Notes under the pieces: model-generated
Told to the model about the DNA's origin: nothing
The model's input: only the letters and a program-made list of their open reading frames with translations
The model's database searches: none
In this document: positions 43,647-52,723 of the stretch, in pieces
Numbering within the stretch: the first letter of the stretch is position 1
Layout of the letters: each line of letters opens with the position of its first letter
Origin: an uncultured bacterium
GTDB taxonomy: Bacteria > Elusimicrobiota > Elusimicrobia > Elusimicrobiales > Elusimicrobiaceae
DNA: 64,000 nt
Direction: 5' to 3'
Assembly: GCA_949291515.1 (NCBI GenBank)
Contig: CASEVY010000006.1
Coordinates: 58,939 to 122,938 of the forward strand
Program-made: the position numbers and the translations under genes

Positions 43647-45608
43647 ATGATATACAGGCCGATAAAATTGGCGCGCAGGAGCGCCGCATTGCAGTTAAGA
43701 TTTAAGAGCGCGATATTTTTTACTTTGATATTTTTTGCTTTGTTCACTTTCGCCAGATTGCTGCTTTTATGTTTTAACTATTCTTTTTTCGAAAAATTGT
43801 CTTTTGCTCAGATGGCTTTTGCGTTTTTAAGCGGGCTTAGATTTGATTTCGCGGCGATAGCGATATTCGTATTGCCTTTGGTTTTTATGCTTAGTTTGCC
43901 GGTAAGGTCCGCCAAATGGGTTAAATTTTGGAGTTTTCTTTTATCGGCGGAATTTGTATTGTTCGGGGCTTTGCTCAGCGCCGATTTGATATATTTCGGA
44001 TACGTCAAACGGCATATGGGCGAGGAGCTTTTAAGTCTTGCCAATGATTTTTCTTTTATTGTCGGTTACGCTTTTGGGCCGGGCCTTTGGATTTTGATAC
44101 TGCTGATTTTGGGGCTTTTGTTTCTGCTGTGGGCGGTAAATCTGATAATAAAGATATTTTATCAGGATCCCAGTTTCCGCGGCGGGAAGGAAATTGCGTA
44201 TTATATAGTTTTTATCGCTTTGATATTATTGGGGATATACGGTAAAGCGAGCCGCACTCCTCTAAACATACCCGACGCTTACAGAACCGCCGACAGCGGT
44301 ATGGCCGCAGATCTGGCTTTAAACGGGATATTTACGTCCTATAGGGTAATAAGCCAGGGCGATTATATGGCCGAAAACGAGAAAGATTTGCTCCTCTCGA
44401 TAGAAGAAACCGTGGAAAACGTACTTACTGAGCGTGAAGACGCCCCTATGCCGTATCAATATCCTCTTACGCGCAGTCTAAAAGATTTAAGGGCGTATAA
44501 AACGCCTCTTAATTTGGTGGTGGTGGTAATGGAATCTTGGGTGCCGAATTATATCGACTCTGTAAGCGGGACGCAATACGGCGTAACGCCGAACTTCGAC
44601 AAATTGGTAAGATACGGCAATTATTTCCCCAATTTCTATGCTTTTGAACTTAGAAGTCTGCCCGGCATTACGGCGGTGCTTACCGGTATCCCCGCTTTGC
44701 CAAAACTGCCAAAACTCGGCTACGGGCTGGAAAGTATAAATATGACAAAACTCCCCCAAATATTGAGGGACAAGGGTTACAGAACCATATTCGCGCAGAC
44801 TTCCCAGCGCGCCTCTTTCAATTTGGATAAAACCGCGGCTCAGCTCGGCTTTGAGGAAATCTACGGTATGGAAGATATGCCTAAGCAGTTCAATTACGTC
44901 AAAGCCGAGGGATACGGCTACGATTACGATATGTTCTCCCTGCTAAACGAGAAACTAAAAGGCGAAAGCAAGCCGTTCTTCCTTTTCGCTTTTACGGGGA
45001 TAACTCATACCCCTTATTTGGGCTATCTTGAAGGCTTTGACAAATATCCCAATACTACGGAAGAGAATAAGTATCTCAATTCGCTGATGTTCGCCGATTA
45101 TTCTATAGGATATTTCATCGACGAAATGCGCAAAGAGCCGTGGTTCTACGATACGATTTTCATATTCGTAGCGGACCACACTTTCAACAGGAACGGCAGC
45201 ATCAGAGAAAAGTACAATATTCCATTTTTAATTTACGCGCCCAGATACGTCAAAGCGCAGAGAAGCGAAACGCTGGGGTCTCAGCTGGATATATTGCCTA
45301 CGGTTTTTGATCTTCTGCGCCTGCAGGAGCCTTACTCGGCGGCAGGCAAGAGCCTTGTTTCCGAAGGCGGCGGCAGGAACGCGCTTTTTGCCGACGGCTA
45401 TACGATCGGCATAATAACGCCTGAGGGCGCGCTCAGACACACGAGGGAAAAAGCCTTGGAGCAAGAAAAATATTCCCCCGATTTCGATAAGGACTCGGCG
45501 GAGCAAAGCCTGCTCTCTTTGGATAAAGCCTTTTATACTTTGATAAAGGAAAACCGCTGGTATCCCCCCACCGAGGAAGAAAACGGCGGAAGCGAGGCGG
45601 CTGACTAA
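43647..45608 (+). CDS. LtaS/OpgB-like phosphoglycerol (or phosphoethanolamine) transferase
   Basis: 653 aa. Five N-terminal helices (residues 20-205), then a sulfatase-fold periplasmic domain: LVVVVMESWVPNYIDSVSG near residue 290, ELRSLPGITAVLTGIPALP near 335 (nucleophile region, with Ser rather than Thr), FAFTGITHTPY near 450, FVADHTF near 510. These enzymes move a head group from phospholipid to a glycan. It sits just before an FGGY/glycerol-type kinase, which suggests glycerol recycling from released diacylglycerol or phosphoglycerol metabolism; that link is inference. Confidence 0.85.
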   Translation: MIYRPIKLARRSAALQLRFKSAIFFTLIFFALFTFARLLLLCFNYSFFEKLSFAQMAFAFLSGLRFDFAAIAIFVLPLVFMLSLPVRSAKWVKFWSFLLSAEFVLFGALLSADLIYFGYVKRHMGEELLSLANDFSFIVGYAFGPGLWILILLILGLLFLLWAVNLIIKIFYQDPSFRGGKEIAYYIVFIALILLGIYGKASRTPLNIPDAYRTADSGMAADLALNGIFTSYRVISQGDYMAENEKDLLLSIEETVENVLTEREDAPMPYQYPLTRSLKDLRAYKTPLNLVVVVMESWVPNYIDSVSGTQYGVTPNFDKLVRYGNYFPNFYAFELRSLPGITAVLTGIPALPKLPKLGYGLESINMTKLPQILRDKGYRTIFAQTSQRASFNLDKTAAQLGFEEIYGMEDMPKQFNYVKAEGYGYDYDMFSLLNEKLKGESKPFFLFAFTGITHTPYLGYLEGFDKYPNTTEENKYLNSLMFADYSIGYFIDEMRKEPWFYDTIFIFVADHTFNRNGSIREKYNIPFLIYAPRYVKAQRSETLGSQLDILPTVFDLLRLQEPYSAAGKSLVSEGGGRNALFADGYTIGIITPEGALRHTREKALEQEKYSPDFDKDSAEQSLLSLDKAFYTLIKENRWYPPTEEENGGSEAAD

Positions 45609-45620
45609 ACGGCGGCAAAT

Positions 45621-47063
45621 ATGGAAAACGATATAATAATATCTTTGGATCAGGGCAGTTCTTCTTCAAAAGCGGCGGCGGTAACCGTCGGCGGCAGGAT
45701 TTTGAAGGAAATGCAAATCCCGCTTCCGTTTAAGGCGGAGGGCAATATCTACGAATATAAAGCCGAGGATTTGCTGAATACGCAGATAAAGGTTTTGGAC
45801 GATATGCTCTCATCATTAAGAGCCAGCGACAAAATTTTGTCCATAGCATTGTCCTGCCAGCGTTCCACCATAGTGCTTTGGGATAAAGAAAGCGGAAAGC
45901 CGCTTTGCCCCGCTTTAAGCTGGGCCGACGGCAGAGCTGGCGCAATCTCTTTTGCCAATCCGCTAAGCCAAGATGTTTTCCACGCAAAGACGGGCCTTTA
46001 CAATACTCCGTTTTTCTCCGCGCCGAAAATAGCTTGGTGTCTGCAAAATTATTCGGCCGCGGCGCAAGCCTTAAAGGAAGGCAGATTATTGGCTGGCCCC
46101 GTAGGCAGCTACATAATATGGCATATGACGGGCGGCAAAAAATTCGTCTGCGATTACGCCTGCGCGCAAAGAACTTTGCTTTTTAATATCAATACCCTGA
46201 AATGGGACGAGGATATTTTAAAATCTTTCAATATACCCGCCGATATTTTGCCGCAAGTCGCGGCCTCAAGCGGGGACTTCGGCGAGTATAAGGGCATAAA
46301 AATAACCGTATCTACCGGCGATCAGCAGGCGGCCGCGCTGGCCTGCGGCTTGGATAAGAGCGGCAAAGGCTGCATAAACTACGGAACCGGGGCATTCTTC
46401 CTTCTTAATATCGGCGCGGAACCAAAGGAACTGAAAGGGATTTTGACTTCCGTTTCCACAACCGGCGGTAATGAAAACCCCTCCTTTTTGCTGGAAGGCC
46501 AAATAAACGCGGCCGGTTCTTTCTTTACTTGGCTTAAAGCGATAGGAATAAATTTTGATTTGGCTTTGCTTGACGAATATGCGAAGAAATCAAAAAATCC
46601 GCTTTGGATACTGCCCGCCTTGGGCGGGCTTGGCGCTCCTTATTGGAATTTTAACGCCAAACCCGTAATGGCGGGTTTTAAGATAGAAACCAAAGAGGAA
46701 GACATAATATACGGTGCGCTGCGCTCGTTGTGTTTGCTTATGGCGGATATTATATTTTATATAGCCAAAGCGGGCTTCGAGATTAAGGCTATAGAATCTG
46801 GCGGCGGATTAAGTCTAAACGATATACTCCCGCAAACGCAGAGCGATATTTTGGCTATGCCTTTACGCCAAAGCCGTATGCTTAATACAACTATGATAGG
46901 CTCGGCTATGCTGGCCGCCCGACAAGAGGGCATAGACACCGCTGAATGGCGCGGGGCGGAATATAAAGATTTCACTCCGCAATTATCCAAAGAGCAGTCT
47001 TTGGAACTTTACGCGCGCTGGCGCGCTTTCTTTGACTGGGCCATAAAATCGCCCGATATTTAA
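45621..47063 (+). CDS. FGGY-family carbohydrate kinase (glycerol kinase-like)
   Basis: 480 aa. FGGY signs: IIISLDQGSSSSKAAAV at the N-terminus (ATPase phosphate-1 loop), SCQRSTIVLWDKESGKPLCP near residue 78, WADGRAG, INYGTGAFFLLNIG near 250 and IESGGGLSLNDILPQ near 390. The DQGSSSSKA start is nearest glycerol kinase, but it is shorter than GlpK and could use another polyol. 12 nt after the LtaS-like gene. Confidence 0.82.
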   Translation: MENDIIISLDQGSSSSKAAAVTVGGRILKEMQIPLPFKAEGNIYEYKAEDLLNTQIKVLDDMLSSLRASDKILSIALSCQRSTIVLWDKESGKPLCPALSWADGRAGAISFANPLSQDVFHAKTGLYNTPFFSAPKIAWCLQNYSAAAQALKEGRLLAGPVGSYIIWHMTGGKKFVCDYACAQRTLLFNINTLKWDEDILKSFNIPADILPQVAASSGDFGEYKGIKITVSTGDQQAAALACGLDKSGKGCINYGTGAFFLLNIGAEPKELKGILTSVSTTGGNENPSFLLEGQINAAGSFFTWLKAIGINFDLALLDEYAKKSKNPLWILPALGGLGAPYWNFNAKPVMAGFKIETKEEDIIYGALRSLCLLMADIIFYIAKAGFEIKAIESGGGLSLNDILPQTQSDILAMPLRQSRMLNTTMIGSAMLAARQEGIDTAEWRGAEYKDFTPQLSKEQSLELYARWRAFFDWAIKSPDI

Positions 47064-47082
47064 TTTTGTCTACGGGGGTAAT

Positions 47083-47232
47083 ATGAAAAGACATCATATA
47101 ATAATAACTGTATTGGTTTTAATCTGTGCGGCAGCGTTGGTAGGGTTTTTCGCCCTGCAAAACAGGGAGGAACTGCAAGACGATCCAGCAGTAGAATACA
47201 ATGCGGCCGATGCGGACGCTTTGGCGCAATAA
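47083..47232 (+). CDS. Small single-pass membrane protein (49 aa)
   Basis: ATG 47083 with a GGGGG Shine-Dalgarno encodes 49 aa: basic N-terminus, one helix (IIITVLVLICAAALVGFFAL), then an acidic tail (LQDDPAVEYNAADADALAQ). 19 nt after the kinase stop, before a terminator, so it ends the operon. No family recognised. Confidence 0.6.
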   Translation: MKRHHIIITVLVLICAAALVGFFALQNREELQDDPAVEYNAADADALAQ

Positions 47233-47284
47233 TTCTGCCTTTAACTATCCTTTAGGCAAAATGAGCATACGGATTTTAACCGAC

Positions 47285-47314
47285 AAAAAACCCCGCTTTT
47301 AAAAGCGGGGTTTA
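47285..47314. terminator. Bidirectional terminator
   Basis: AAAACCCCGCTTTT / AAAAGCGGGGTTT hairpin between the small membrane protein (plus) and ferredoxin (minus) genes. Confidence 0.9.
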
Positions 47315-47333
47315 AAGTTTTCGCCTATTTATA

Positions 47334-47507
47334 TTAGTTCTGGGCGATAGCGCTTACCGGGCAAGTTCCCGCACAAGAACCGCAATCGATGCATTTGGCG
47401 GCGTCGATATTCCTCTTATCGTTCTGCTCGGAAATAGCGCCGACGGGGCAAGCGGATTCGCAAGCGCCGCAGTTTACGCAAACGTCAGGATTGATTTTGT
47501 AAGCCAT
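47334..47507 (-). CDS. 2[4Fe-4S] ferredoxin
   Basis: 57 aa, full length for a clostridial-type ferredoxin: two clusters of CxxCxxCxxxCP (CVNCGACESACP at residues 10-21 and CIDCGSCAGTCP at 39-50). Soluble low-potential electron carrier, for example for pyruvate:ferredoxin oxidoreductase or hydrogenase, pointing to anaerobic metabolism. GGAGA Shine-Dalgarno upstream; terminator just after. Confidence 0.95.
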   Translation of the reverse strand: MAYKINPDVCVNCGACESACPVGAISEQNDKRNIDAAKCIDCGSCAGTCPVSAIAQN

Positions 47508-47569
47508 ATTACTTCTCCTTATAAATTAATATTTTCCTCAGTTATTATTATACTATTTTCAGACTAAAA

Positions 47570-48202
47570 TCAGACGTCGATTTTATCTTCCGCCAGCAAA
47601 GCCCGCGCCGTAGCCACTTTCGATTTTACCGCAGCTTTAAGGCCCGCCCGCTCGGCCAAAAGAGCGGCAAATTTTTTAAAAGAGGACATTTCCCCCTTTT
47701 TAAACTCAAATTCCGCTTCCAGCATTTTTTTGCGGCGGCGCGCCTTTATCAGGCAATCGTCGAAGGATAATTCCCCCTCAAAATCTTTTGCTTTTATATG
47801 GCATATCTTGCGTTTGTTCCCTATCGAGAATATCGCCTTTAAATTCAGAGCTTTGGGGTTTAACTCGGCCGCTTTGGCCCGAAACAATTTTATGGCCTCT
47901 TCGCGGTTCGCGGAATTTAGCGGAACGGTTATTTCCCGCCTTTGGGCAAGGCCGTCAACTATCGAAGTCGCGCTTTTAAAAGTAAGTTCATAACGCGTTT
48001 GTCCGGCAAGCCTTATACGCCTCAATCTGAGGGCGGCCTTTTCCGCGCTTAAAGCGCAGTCCGGCGTATCGAAATAAGTATCCAGCAAGTTTGGCGCGCT
48101 AAAACCGCAAGCGCAATCAAAAAGGAGCAAAGCCTTTTTAATCTTGTCGAAATCGGTTCTATCCGCTATTTGCCATTTAAATTCGGTTTCTTTATCTGTC
48201 AT
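47570..48202 (-). CDS. CYTH domain protein
   Basis: 210 aa. CYTH tunnel-fold signs: ETEFKWQIADRTDFDKI at the N-terminus (an ExExK-type start), YFDTPDCALSAEKAALRLRR near residue 43, YELTFKS near 72, and LSFDDCL near 140. Members act on triphosphates with Mg2+ (thiamine triphosphatase, class IV adenylate cyclase, polyphosphatase); the exact one cannot be chosen. TGC-TATCAT ends 7 nt before the ATG, and no Shine-Dalgarno is seen. Confidence 0.85.
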   Translation of the reverse strand: MTDKETEFKWQIADRTDFDKIKKALLLFDCACGFSAPNLLDTYFDTPDCALSAEKAALRLRRIRLAGQTRYELTFKSATSIVDGLAQRREITVPLNSANREEAIKLFRAKAAELNPKALNLKAIFSIGNKRKICHIKAKDFEGELSFDDCLIKARRRKKMLEAEFEFKKGEMSSFKKFAALLAERAGLKAAVKSKVATARALLAEDKIDV

Positions 48203-48252
48203 TTATTAAATGATAGCAAAATATAATATACTTAAATAAAGGAGAAGATAAT

Positions 48253-48729
48253 ATGACGAAAAAACGCCAGCCCACTTCCTGCGGCTGTTTTTTATGCGGG
48301 AAGGATAACCCTCTGGGCTTAAAAATAGTTTGGTATAACAACAATGATAACAATACCGCGGAAGCGGAAGTGACGGTATCGGAAAATTACCGTTCCTATC
48401 CCGGCGTGGTACACGGCGGAATAGTGGCCGCGCTTTTGGACGAAACCTCCGGCCGCGCCATAATGACCAACGGCGATTTTGACAATCTTATGGTAACTTT
48501 GAAGCTGGAAGTGGTCTATAAAAAAGTTACCCCCACCAATACGCCGCTTAAACTTGTCGGACGGGTGTTAAGAGGCGGTACCTCAAAAGCTATGGTGGAG
48601 GCAGAAATAGTACTGCCCAACGGCGATATAAGCGCGAAAGGTACGGCTTTGCTCTATAAAATGCCGAGTGAAGTTAAAGACAATTGGGCGGAAGAAGCCG
48701 ACGAATGGGAACGCACAAAACATCTTTAA
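48253..48729 (+). CDS. PaaI-type hotdog thioesterase
   Basis: 158 aa. Hotdog fold: N-terminal CGCFLCGKDNPLGLKI with CxxCG-like cysteines, then YPGVVHGGIVAALLDETSGR near residue 55 (the HGG and catalytic acid pattern of PaaI-like proteins). Hydrolyses acyl-CoA thioesters; substrate unknown. AAGGAGA Shine-Dalgarno; single gene ended by the hairpin at 48743. Confidence 0.88.
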   Translation: MTKKRQPTSCGCFLCGKDNPLGLKIVWYNNNDNNTAEAEVTVSENYRSYPGVVHGGIVAALLDETSGRAIMTNGDFDNLMVTLKLEVVYKKVTPTNTPLKLVGRVLRGGTSKAMVEAEIVLPNGDISAKGTALLYKMPSEVKDNWAEEADEWERTKHL

Positions 48730-48742
48730 TAAATTCCATATA

Positions 48743-48772
48743 AAAAACCCCGCCTTAAACGGCGGGGTTTTT
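48743..48772. terminator. Bidirectional terminator
   Basis: AAAAACCCCGCC / GGCGGGGTTTTT hairpin between the convergent thioesterase and RDD genes. Confidence 0.92.
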
Positions 48773-48788
48773 ATTTGCCGCAATTAAA

Positions 48789-49637
48789 TCATTCTTTTTT
48801 ATTGTTTACGGTTACGATGGTTTCTTCCCTATCTTTGGCTATGGCGCTTATCTGAAAACCGTCCGGATTTATCCCGATGCTGAAGCCGCGCCGCCTTAAA
48901 TTCTTCTGTATATCCCTTTGCAGCTGTACGGGATCGCCGCTGATAAGCGCAAGACGCAGCAAATCGGAAGTATAACGGCCGAAATGCTGTTTGTGAACTT
49001 CCTCCAAATAAGCGAGTTTGTTAAGCTGGTCGCGGGCATTGTCGACCAATTCTTTTTGGTATGCGCTAGGCGCCATAAAGAATATGTAATAAACGTAAAA
49101 TATTATCCCGCCTATTATCATCGTACCTAAAGCGGAAATTGCGATATTCTCGTTTGGCGTCTTTTCCCTAACGGAAATGACTTCGCTTCCCGCGATATAA
49201 TCCTCCAAAGCAAGATGCCTTTTGTTCAGAAGAGCCAAAGCGAAGCCTATAAACATTGTAAAGACGTTAATAAAATAAGACAAACCCCTAAGCAAGGCTT
49301 TTTTAAAGCTAAGGCCTTCGCCTGTTTTGCGGTCAATCACTTTTATTCCGACCAAAAATTTCCCCAAAGTTTGCCTTCCGCCGCTCTGAAAAATACCGCA
49401 GTAGAGTATAAACAGCAGATAGAAAATGACAAGAAGTATCCAATAATTGCTGGAAGAGAAAACTCCCATCTTGTTGATAAATATATAGCCCGCTATATAT
49501 ATGACCACAAAAAGCCCTAATATGTCTATCGCGAAAGCCACAGCCCTTTCAAAAATGCTCGCCCTTGTGAAAGTCTCCTGCTCTTGCTGAGCGGCGACAT
49601 TTTCCGGCTGAGCATAATACTGGGGTTGATTAAACAT
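48789..49637 (-). CDS. RDD family membrane protein
   Basis: 282 aa. RDD domain (FTRASIFERAVAFAIDILGL near residue 22; GGRQTLGKFLVGIKVIDRKT near 85; LLRGLSYFINVF) with three helices, a fourth helix near residue 175 and a soluble C-terminal domain of about 90 residues outside the RDD core. Function of the family is unclear (transport or stress). GGAGGATATCC before the ATG is a good Shine-Dalgarno. Confidence 0.85.
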   Translation of the reverse strand: MFNQPQYYAQPENVAAQQEQETFTRASIFERAVAFAIDILGLFVVIYIAGYIFINKMGVFSSSNYWILLVIFYLLFILYCGIFQSGGRQTLGKFLVGIKVIDRKTGEGLSFKKALLRGLSYFINVFTMFIGFALALLNKRHLALEDYIAGSEVISVREKTPNENIAISALGTMIIGGIIFYVYYIFFMAPSAYQKELVDNARDQLNKLAYLEEVHKQHFGRYTSDLLRLALISGDPVQLQRDIQKNLRRRGFSIGINPDGFQISAIAKDREETIVTVNNKKE

Positions 49638-49727
49638 AAGGATATCCTCCTGGATATAAATCTTTCCGTTTATTATTATATATATTTTTTATAAAATATT
49701 ATCAAGTAAAAGGTAAAGGAAAAGTAT

Positions 49728-50906
49728 ATGGAAAAAACAAAAAAACAGTTCAAAGTGCCGCTTTTGGCGGCTGTAATAGCGGCTATTATTGCCGGTATTG
49801 TCGGCGGGAATATCCTGCCTGACGGAATTATAAGAATATTTATCACTTTTAATTCTTTGTTCAGCGCTTTCTTGGGGTTCGTCGTACCTTTGCTGATTTT
49901 GGGCTTGATCGCCCCGGGTATTGCCGATTTGGGCGCTAAAGCGGGCAAATTGTTGCTGATTACGGTAGCATTGGCTTACGGATTTACTTTGTTTTCGGGC
50001 TTTTTTACTTATTTCGTCTGCAAATATTTTTTCCCGTATATGCTGGGTTCCATAGCGGGCAACCCCGATTTGCTGGATACGGCCGCCGCTGCCGCTTTGA
50101 AACCTTTCTTCACCATAGATATGACGCCGATTATGGGAGTAACTTCCGCTCTCATTCTGGCTTTTATGCTTGGTTTGGGAATTGCGGCATGCGACGCAAA
50201 AAACCTGAAAAAAGTAATGGAGGAGTTTAAAGATATTATCTATAAGACTATTTATAAGATAATCATACCGCTCCTGCCTGTTTACATATTCGGCATATTT
50301 ATGGATATAACGGTATCGGGACAAGTTGCCGGAGTATTAAGCGTATTTATCAAATTGGTGGCATTGATATTTCTGATAACTATAGTAATGCTGTTGATAC
50401 AATTTTTTATAGCGGGCATAGTATCGGGCAAAAACCCTTTCGTCGCGCTTAAAAATATGCTGCCCGCGTACGCTACGGCGCTGGGGACACAGTCTTCCGC
50501 TGCGACGATACCCGTAACTTTAAGACAAACTATCGAGAACGGCGTATCGGAAAATGTGGCGTCATTCGTAGTTCCTTTGTGCGCCACGATACATTTATCT
50601 GGCAGCACGATGAAAATAGTCGCCTGTTCCTTAGCCATTATGATGATTTCGGCTATGCCGTTTGATCTGTATACCTATTCCGGCTTTATTATGATGCTTG
50701 GCATAACCATGGTGGCTGCGCCTGGCGTTCCGGGCGGGGCGATTATGGCGGCTTTGGGCATTTTGGGCAGTATGCTCGGTTTCGACGATAAAGCCTTGGC
50801 ATTAATGATAGCCTTATACATCGCTATGGACAGCTTCGGTACGGCCTGCAACGTAACAGGCGACGGAGCCATAGCTTTGATAATAAACAAAATATATAAA
50901 CCCTAA
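49728..50906 (+). CDS. Dicarboxylate/amino acid:cation symporter (SDF/DAACS)
   Basis: 392 aa, eight helices plus two re-entrant loops. Family signs: LGTQSSAATIPVTLRQTIEN near residue 255 (the serine-rich loop), FVVPLCATIHLSGSTMKI, MMLGITMVAAPGVPGGAIMA near 325 and DSFGTACNVTGDGAIALI near 365. Takes up glutamate, aspartate, serine or C4-dicarboxylates with Na+ or H+. Single gene with a strong AAGGAAA Shine-Dalgarno. Confidence 0.92.
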   Translation: MEKTKKQFKVPLLAAVIAAIIAGIVGGNILPDGIIRIFITFNSLFSAFLGFVVPLLILGLIAPGIADLGAKAGKLLLITVALAYGFTLFSGFFTYFVCKYFFPYMLGSIAGNPDLLDTAAAAALKPFFTIDMTPIMGVTSALILAFMLGLGIAACDAKNLKKVMEEFKDIIYKTIYKIIIPLLPVYIFGIFMDITVSGQVAGVLSVFIKLVALIFLITIVMLLIQFFIAGIVSGKNPFVALKNMLPAYATALGTQSSAATIPVTLRQTIENGVSENVASFVVPLCATIHLSGSTMKIVACSLAIMMISAMPFDLYTYSGFIMMLGITMVAAPGVPGGAIMAALGILGSMLGFDDKALALMIALYIAMDSFGTACNVTGDGAIALIINKIYKP

Positions 50907-50930
50907 ACAGGTTTTGACAAACAAATTAAA

Positions 50931-50959
50931 AAACGCCCCGTTTCAACGCGGGGCGTTTT
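50931..50959 (+). terminator. Terminator after symporter gene
   Basis: AAACGCCCCG / CGGGGCGTTT stem (loop TTTCAACG) and a T-rich tail. Confidence 0.92.
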
Positions 50960-51066
50960 ATTTAAAGGCATAGACGACGGGAAAGCTCTCCTGCGGGAAA
51001 ATATCCTTAGGAAAATCCGTACCGAAATAATGCCAAACGCCAAAGTATAAAATTAAAAAGCCCCCG
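50958..51066 (-). pseudogene. Possible C-terminal gene remnant
   Basis: The minus strand reads about 35 residues ending ILYFGVWHYFGTDFPKDI and FPQESFPVVYAFK before a TAA at 50958; upstream is an in-frame TAG (near 51072) and no ATG. It looks like the tail of a lost protein. Low confidence; may be chance. Confidence 0.2.
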
Positions 51067-51090
51067 GCCTAGATGGTGGCACAATATACA

Positions 51091-51118
51091 AAAATCCCCC
51101 GTTCATACGGAGGATTTT
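51091..51118. terminator. Hairpin with flanking A and T runs
   Basis: AAAATCC...GGATTTT imperfect stem (with CCCGT/ACGG inner pairing) 24 nt after the stop of the HD-domain gene; likely terminator for that minus-strand gene. Confidence 0.65.
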
Positions 51119-51141
51119 AAGATTTGCTTTATCGGATTTAT

Positions 51142-51729
51142 TTAGGCGATGCTTTGCATTTCCGCATTTACGCCGTCTTCGCATTCTCGCATGGCTTTGA
51201 TTGTTTCTTCCATAAGTTTAGCCAAATCCCAGCCGAGCATCTGCGCGCCTTGCTCTATGACTTCTCTGGAGCAGCCGGCGGCAAATCTTTTGTCTTTAAA
51301 CTTCTTTTTCAGACTGGAAACTTCCATATCCTTTACGCTTTTGGAAGGCCGCATTCTGGCCGCCGCGCCTATAAGGCCGGTAAGTTCGTCTACGGCAAAA
51401 AGAATCTTTTCCATTTGATGTTTAGGTTCTACGTCGCTGCACAGACCGTAAGCGTGGGAACAAATGGAATTTATCATATCCTCGCCCACGCCCGCGGCGG
51501 ATAAAAGCTCCGGCGCTTTTTTACAATGCTCGCTCGGATACATCTCGAAATCGATATCGTGCAAGAGGCCCGTTGTCGCCCAGTAGTCGGCATCTTCGGC
51601 GTAGCCCAAGCTGACGGCAAAGTAACGCATAACGCTCTCAAGCGTAAGCGCGTGATATATGTGAAACGGCTCCTTATTGTATTTTCTTAACAAATCCAAA
51701 GCCGCGGCTCTCGTTATTTTGCTTTGCAT
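51142..51729 (-). CDS. HD-domain hydrolase
   Basis: 195 aa. HD signs: IYHALTLESVMRYFAVSLG near residue 23, TGLLHDIDFEMYPSEHCKKA near residue 53 (the HD pair), and ICSHAYGLCSD near 88. HDIG/YedJ-like small HD proteins are metal-dependent phosphohydrolases, often on nucleotides; substrate unknown. GAGGG Shine-Dalgarno 9 nt before the ATG. Confidence 0.82.
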   Translation of the reverse strand: MQSKITRAAALDLLRKYNKEPFHIYHALTLESVMRYFAVSLGYAEDADYWATTGLLHDIDFEMYPSEHCKKAPELLSAAGVGEDMINSICSHAYGLCSDVEPKHQMEKILFAVDELTGLIGAAARMRPSKSVKDMEVSSLKKKFKDKRFAAGCSREVIEQGAQMLGWDLAKLMEETIKAMRECEDGVNAEMQSIA

Positions 51730-51762
51730 AATTTATCCCTCTTATTTATATTATAAGAAATT

Positions 51763-51810
51763 AAAAAGAGCGTTTCCCACGCCACAAAACAAGGGATAGG
51801 AAAACGCTCT
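51763..51810 (-). terminator. Terminator after the unknown gene at 51852
   Basis: The minus strand has AGAGCGTTTTCC / GGAAACGCTCT (one bulge, 21-nt loop) followed by TTTTT. It ends the two-gene operon from 53488. Confidence 0.8.
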
Positions 51811-51851
51811 CATTCTTAGGAGGATAAAACTCCGCGCAAATACTACGTCCG

Positions 51852-52706
51852 CTATTTTAAGCCTGATAAATAACCCGTCAGCCAACAAACGGTTTCTATT
51901 ACGTCGCCTTTCTTTGGAATATACCCTTTGCATATTTTGGAAGATACATACAGATTTACCAATAAATCATCATCGCCCTTATGCCCGAAATTTACTTTAA
52001 GCACATATACGGGGATATCAAACAAGCGGCAAGAAAAAATATCTTCCACTTCCCCCACTCCGTTAAAAGAAGATACTATCTCGGAAGGAAAAAACATACG
52101 AAACACTTCCCCAGATACTCTTATGACGGGACTCTCAAAATCTTCTTTCGTTTTTGACGGGTTTTCTTTAAGGAACTCTTCCAGCTGCATTTCATAAAAA
52201 GGACCATTGGATACGCTGAACGTATAATCCTTAAAAAGTTTTATGTTATAGGCTAAAGCCGCCAAAGAAATTTTATACTCCTTGTCTTTAACATACTTTT
52301 CTTTATCCGTCAAAAAGAAAGGATCATAAAAATTAAGATGATAAGGAACTTTTTTAATAGAGCCGGCAAACTCCCCTTCTCCGCCGTTTTTCCAAGTGTA
52401 AATATCCGTCAATTTTACTTTCCTTTCAATCCCGGGCAAAAGCGGAGCCGAAGAAATATATAATTTTTTTTTGCTATTCATCTCCTTTATCAAGTGGAGA
52501 AGGGGCAAAGAACACCTCCTATCTGCAAGGATATAACCATTCTTCTCTTTTATAGTTCCTTGCGATATTATTTCACCGCTTTCAAGCCCTTCCGGCAGGA
52601 TACGCAAAAACTGTTCGACGTCGCCGAACAACGCCTCCCACACATCCCCCATAACCTCGGAATGTTTGACAGAAAAACCGTCTTTTTTGTCTTTGCTTCT
52701 TACCAT
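51852..52706 (-). CDS. Unknown protein, operon partner of the RlaP-like gene
   Basis: 284 aa from ATG 52706, chosen because GAGAGAGGA lies just before it; a TTG at 52727 would overlap the upstream gene but has no ribosome-binding site. No signal peptide, mixed alpha/beta. Visible features: GDVWEALFGDVEQFLRILPE near residue 20, PYHLNFYDPFFLTDKEKYVK near 120, IPVYVLKVNFGHKGDDDLLV near 230, and a C-terminal KGDVIETVCWLTGYL. No family recognised. 17 nt after the nucleotidyltransferase gene, so it likely works with it. Confidence 0.6.
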   Translation of the reverse strand: MVRSKDKKDGFSVKHSEVMGDVWEALFGDVEQFLRILPEGLESGEIISQGTIKEKNGYILADRRCSLPLLHLIKEMNSKKKLYISSAPLLPGIERKVKLTDIYTWKNGGEGEFAGSIKKVPYHLNFYDPFFLTDKEKYVKDKEYKISLAALAYNIKLFKDYTFSVSNGPFYEMQLEEFLKENPSKTKEDFESPVIRVSGEVFRMFFPSEIVSSFNGVGEVEDIFSCRLFDIPVYVLKVNFGHKGDDDLLVNLYVSSKICKGYIPKKGDVIETVCWLTGYLSGLK

Positions 52707-52723
52707 TATATTCCTCTCTCCAA

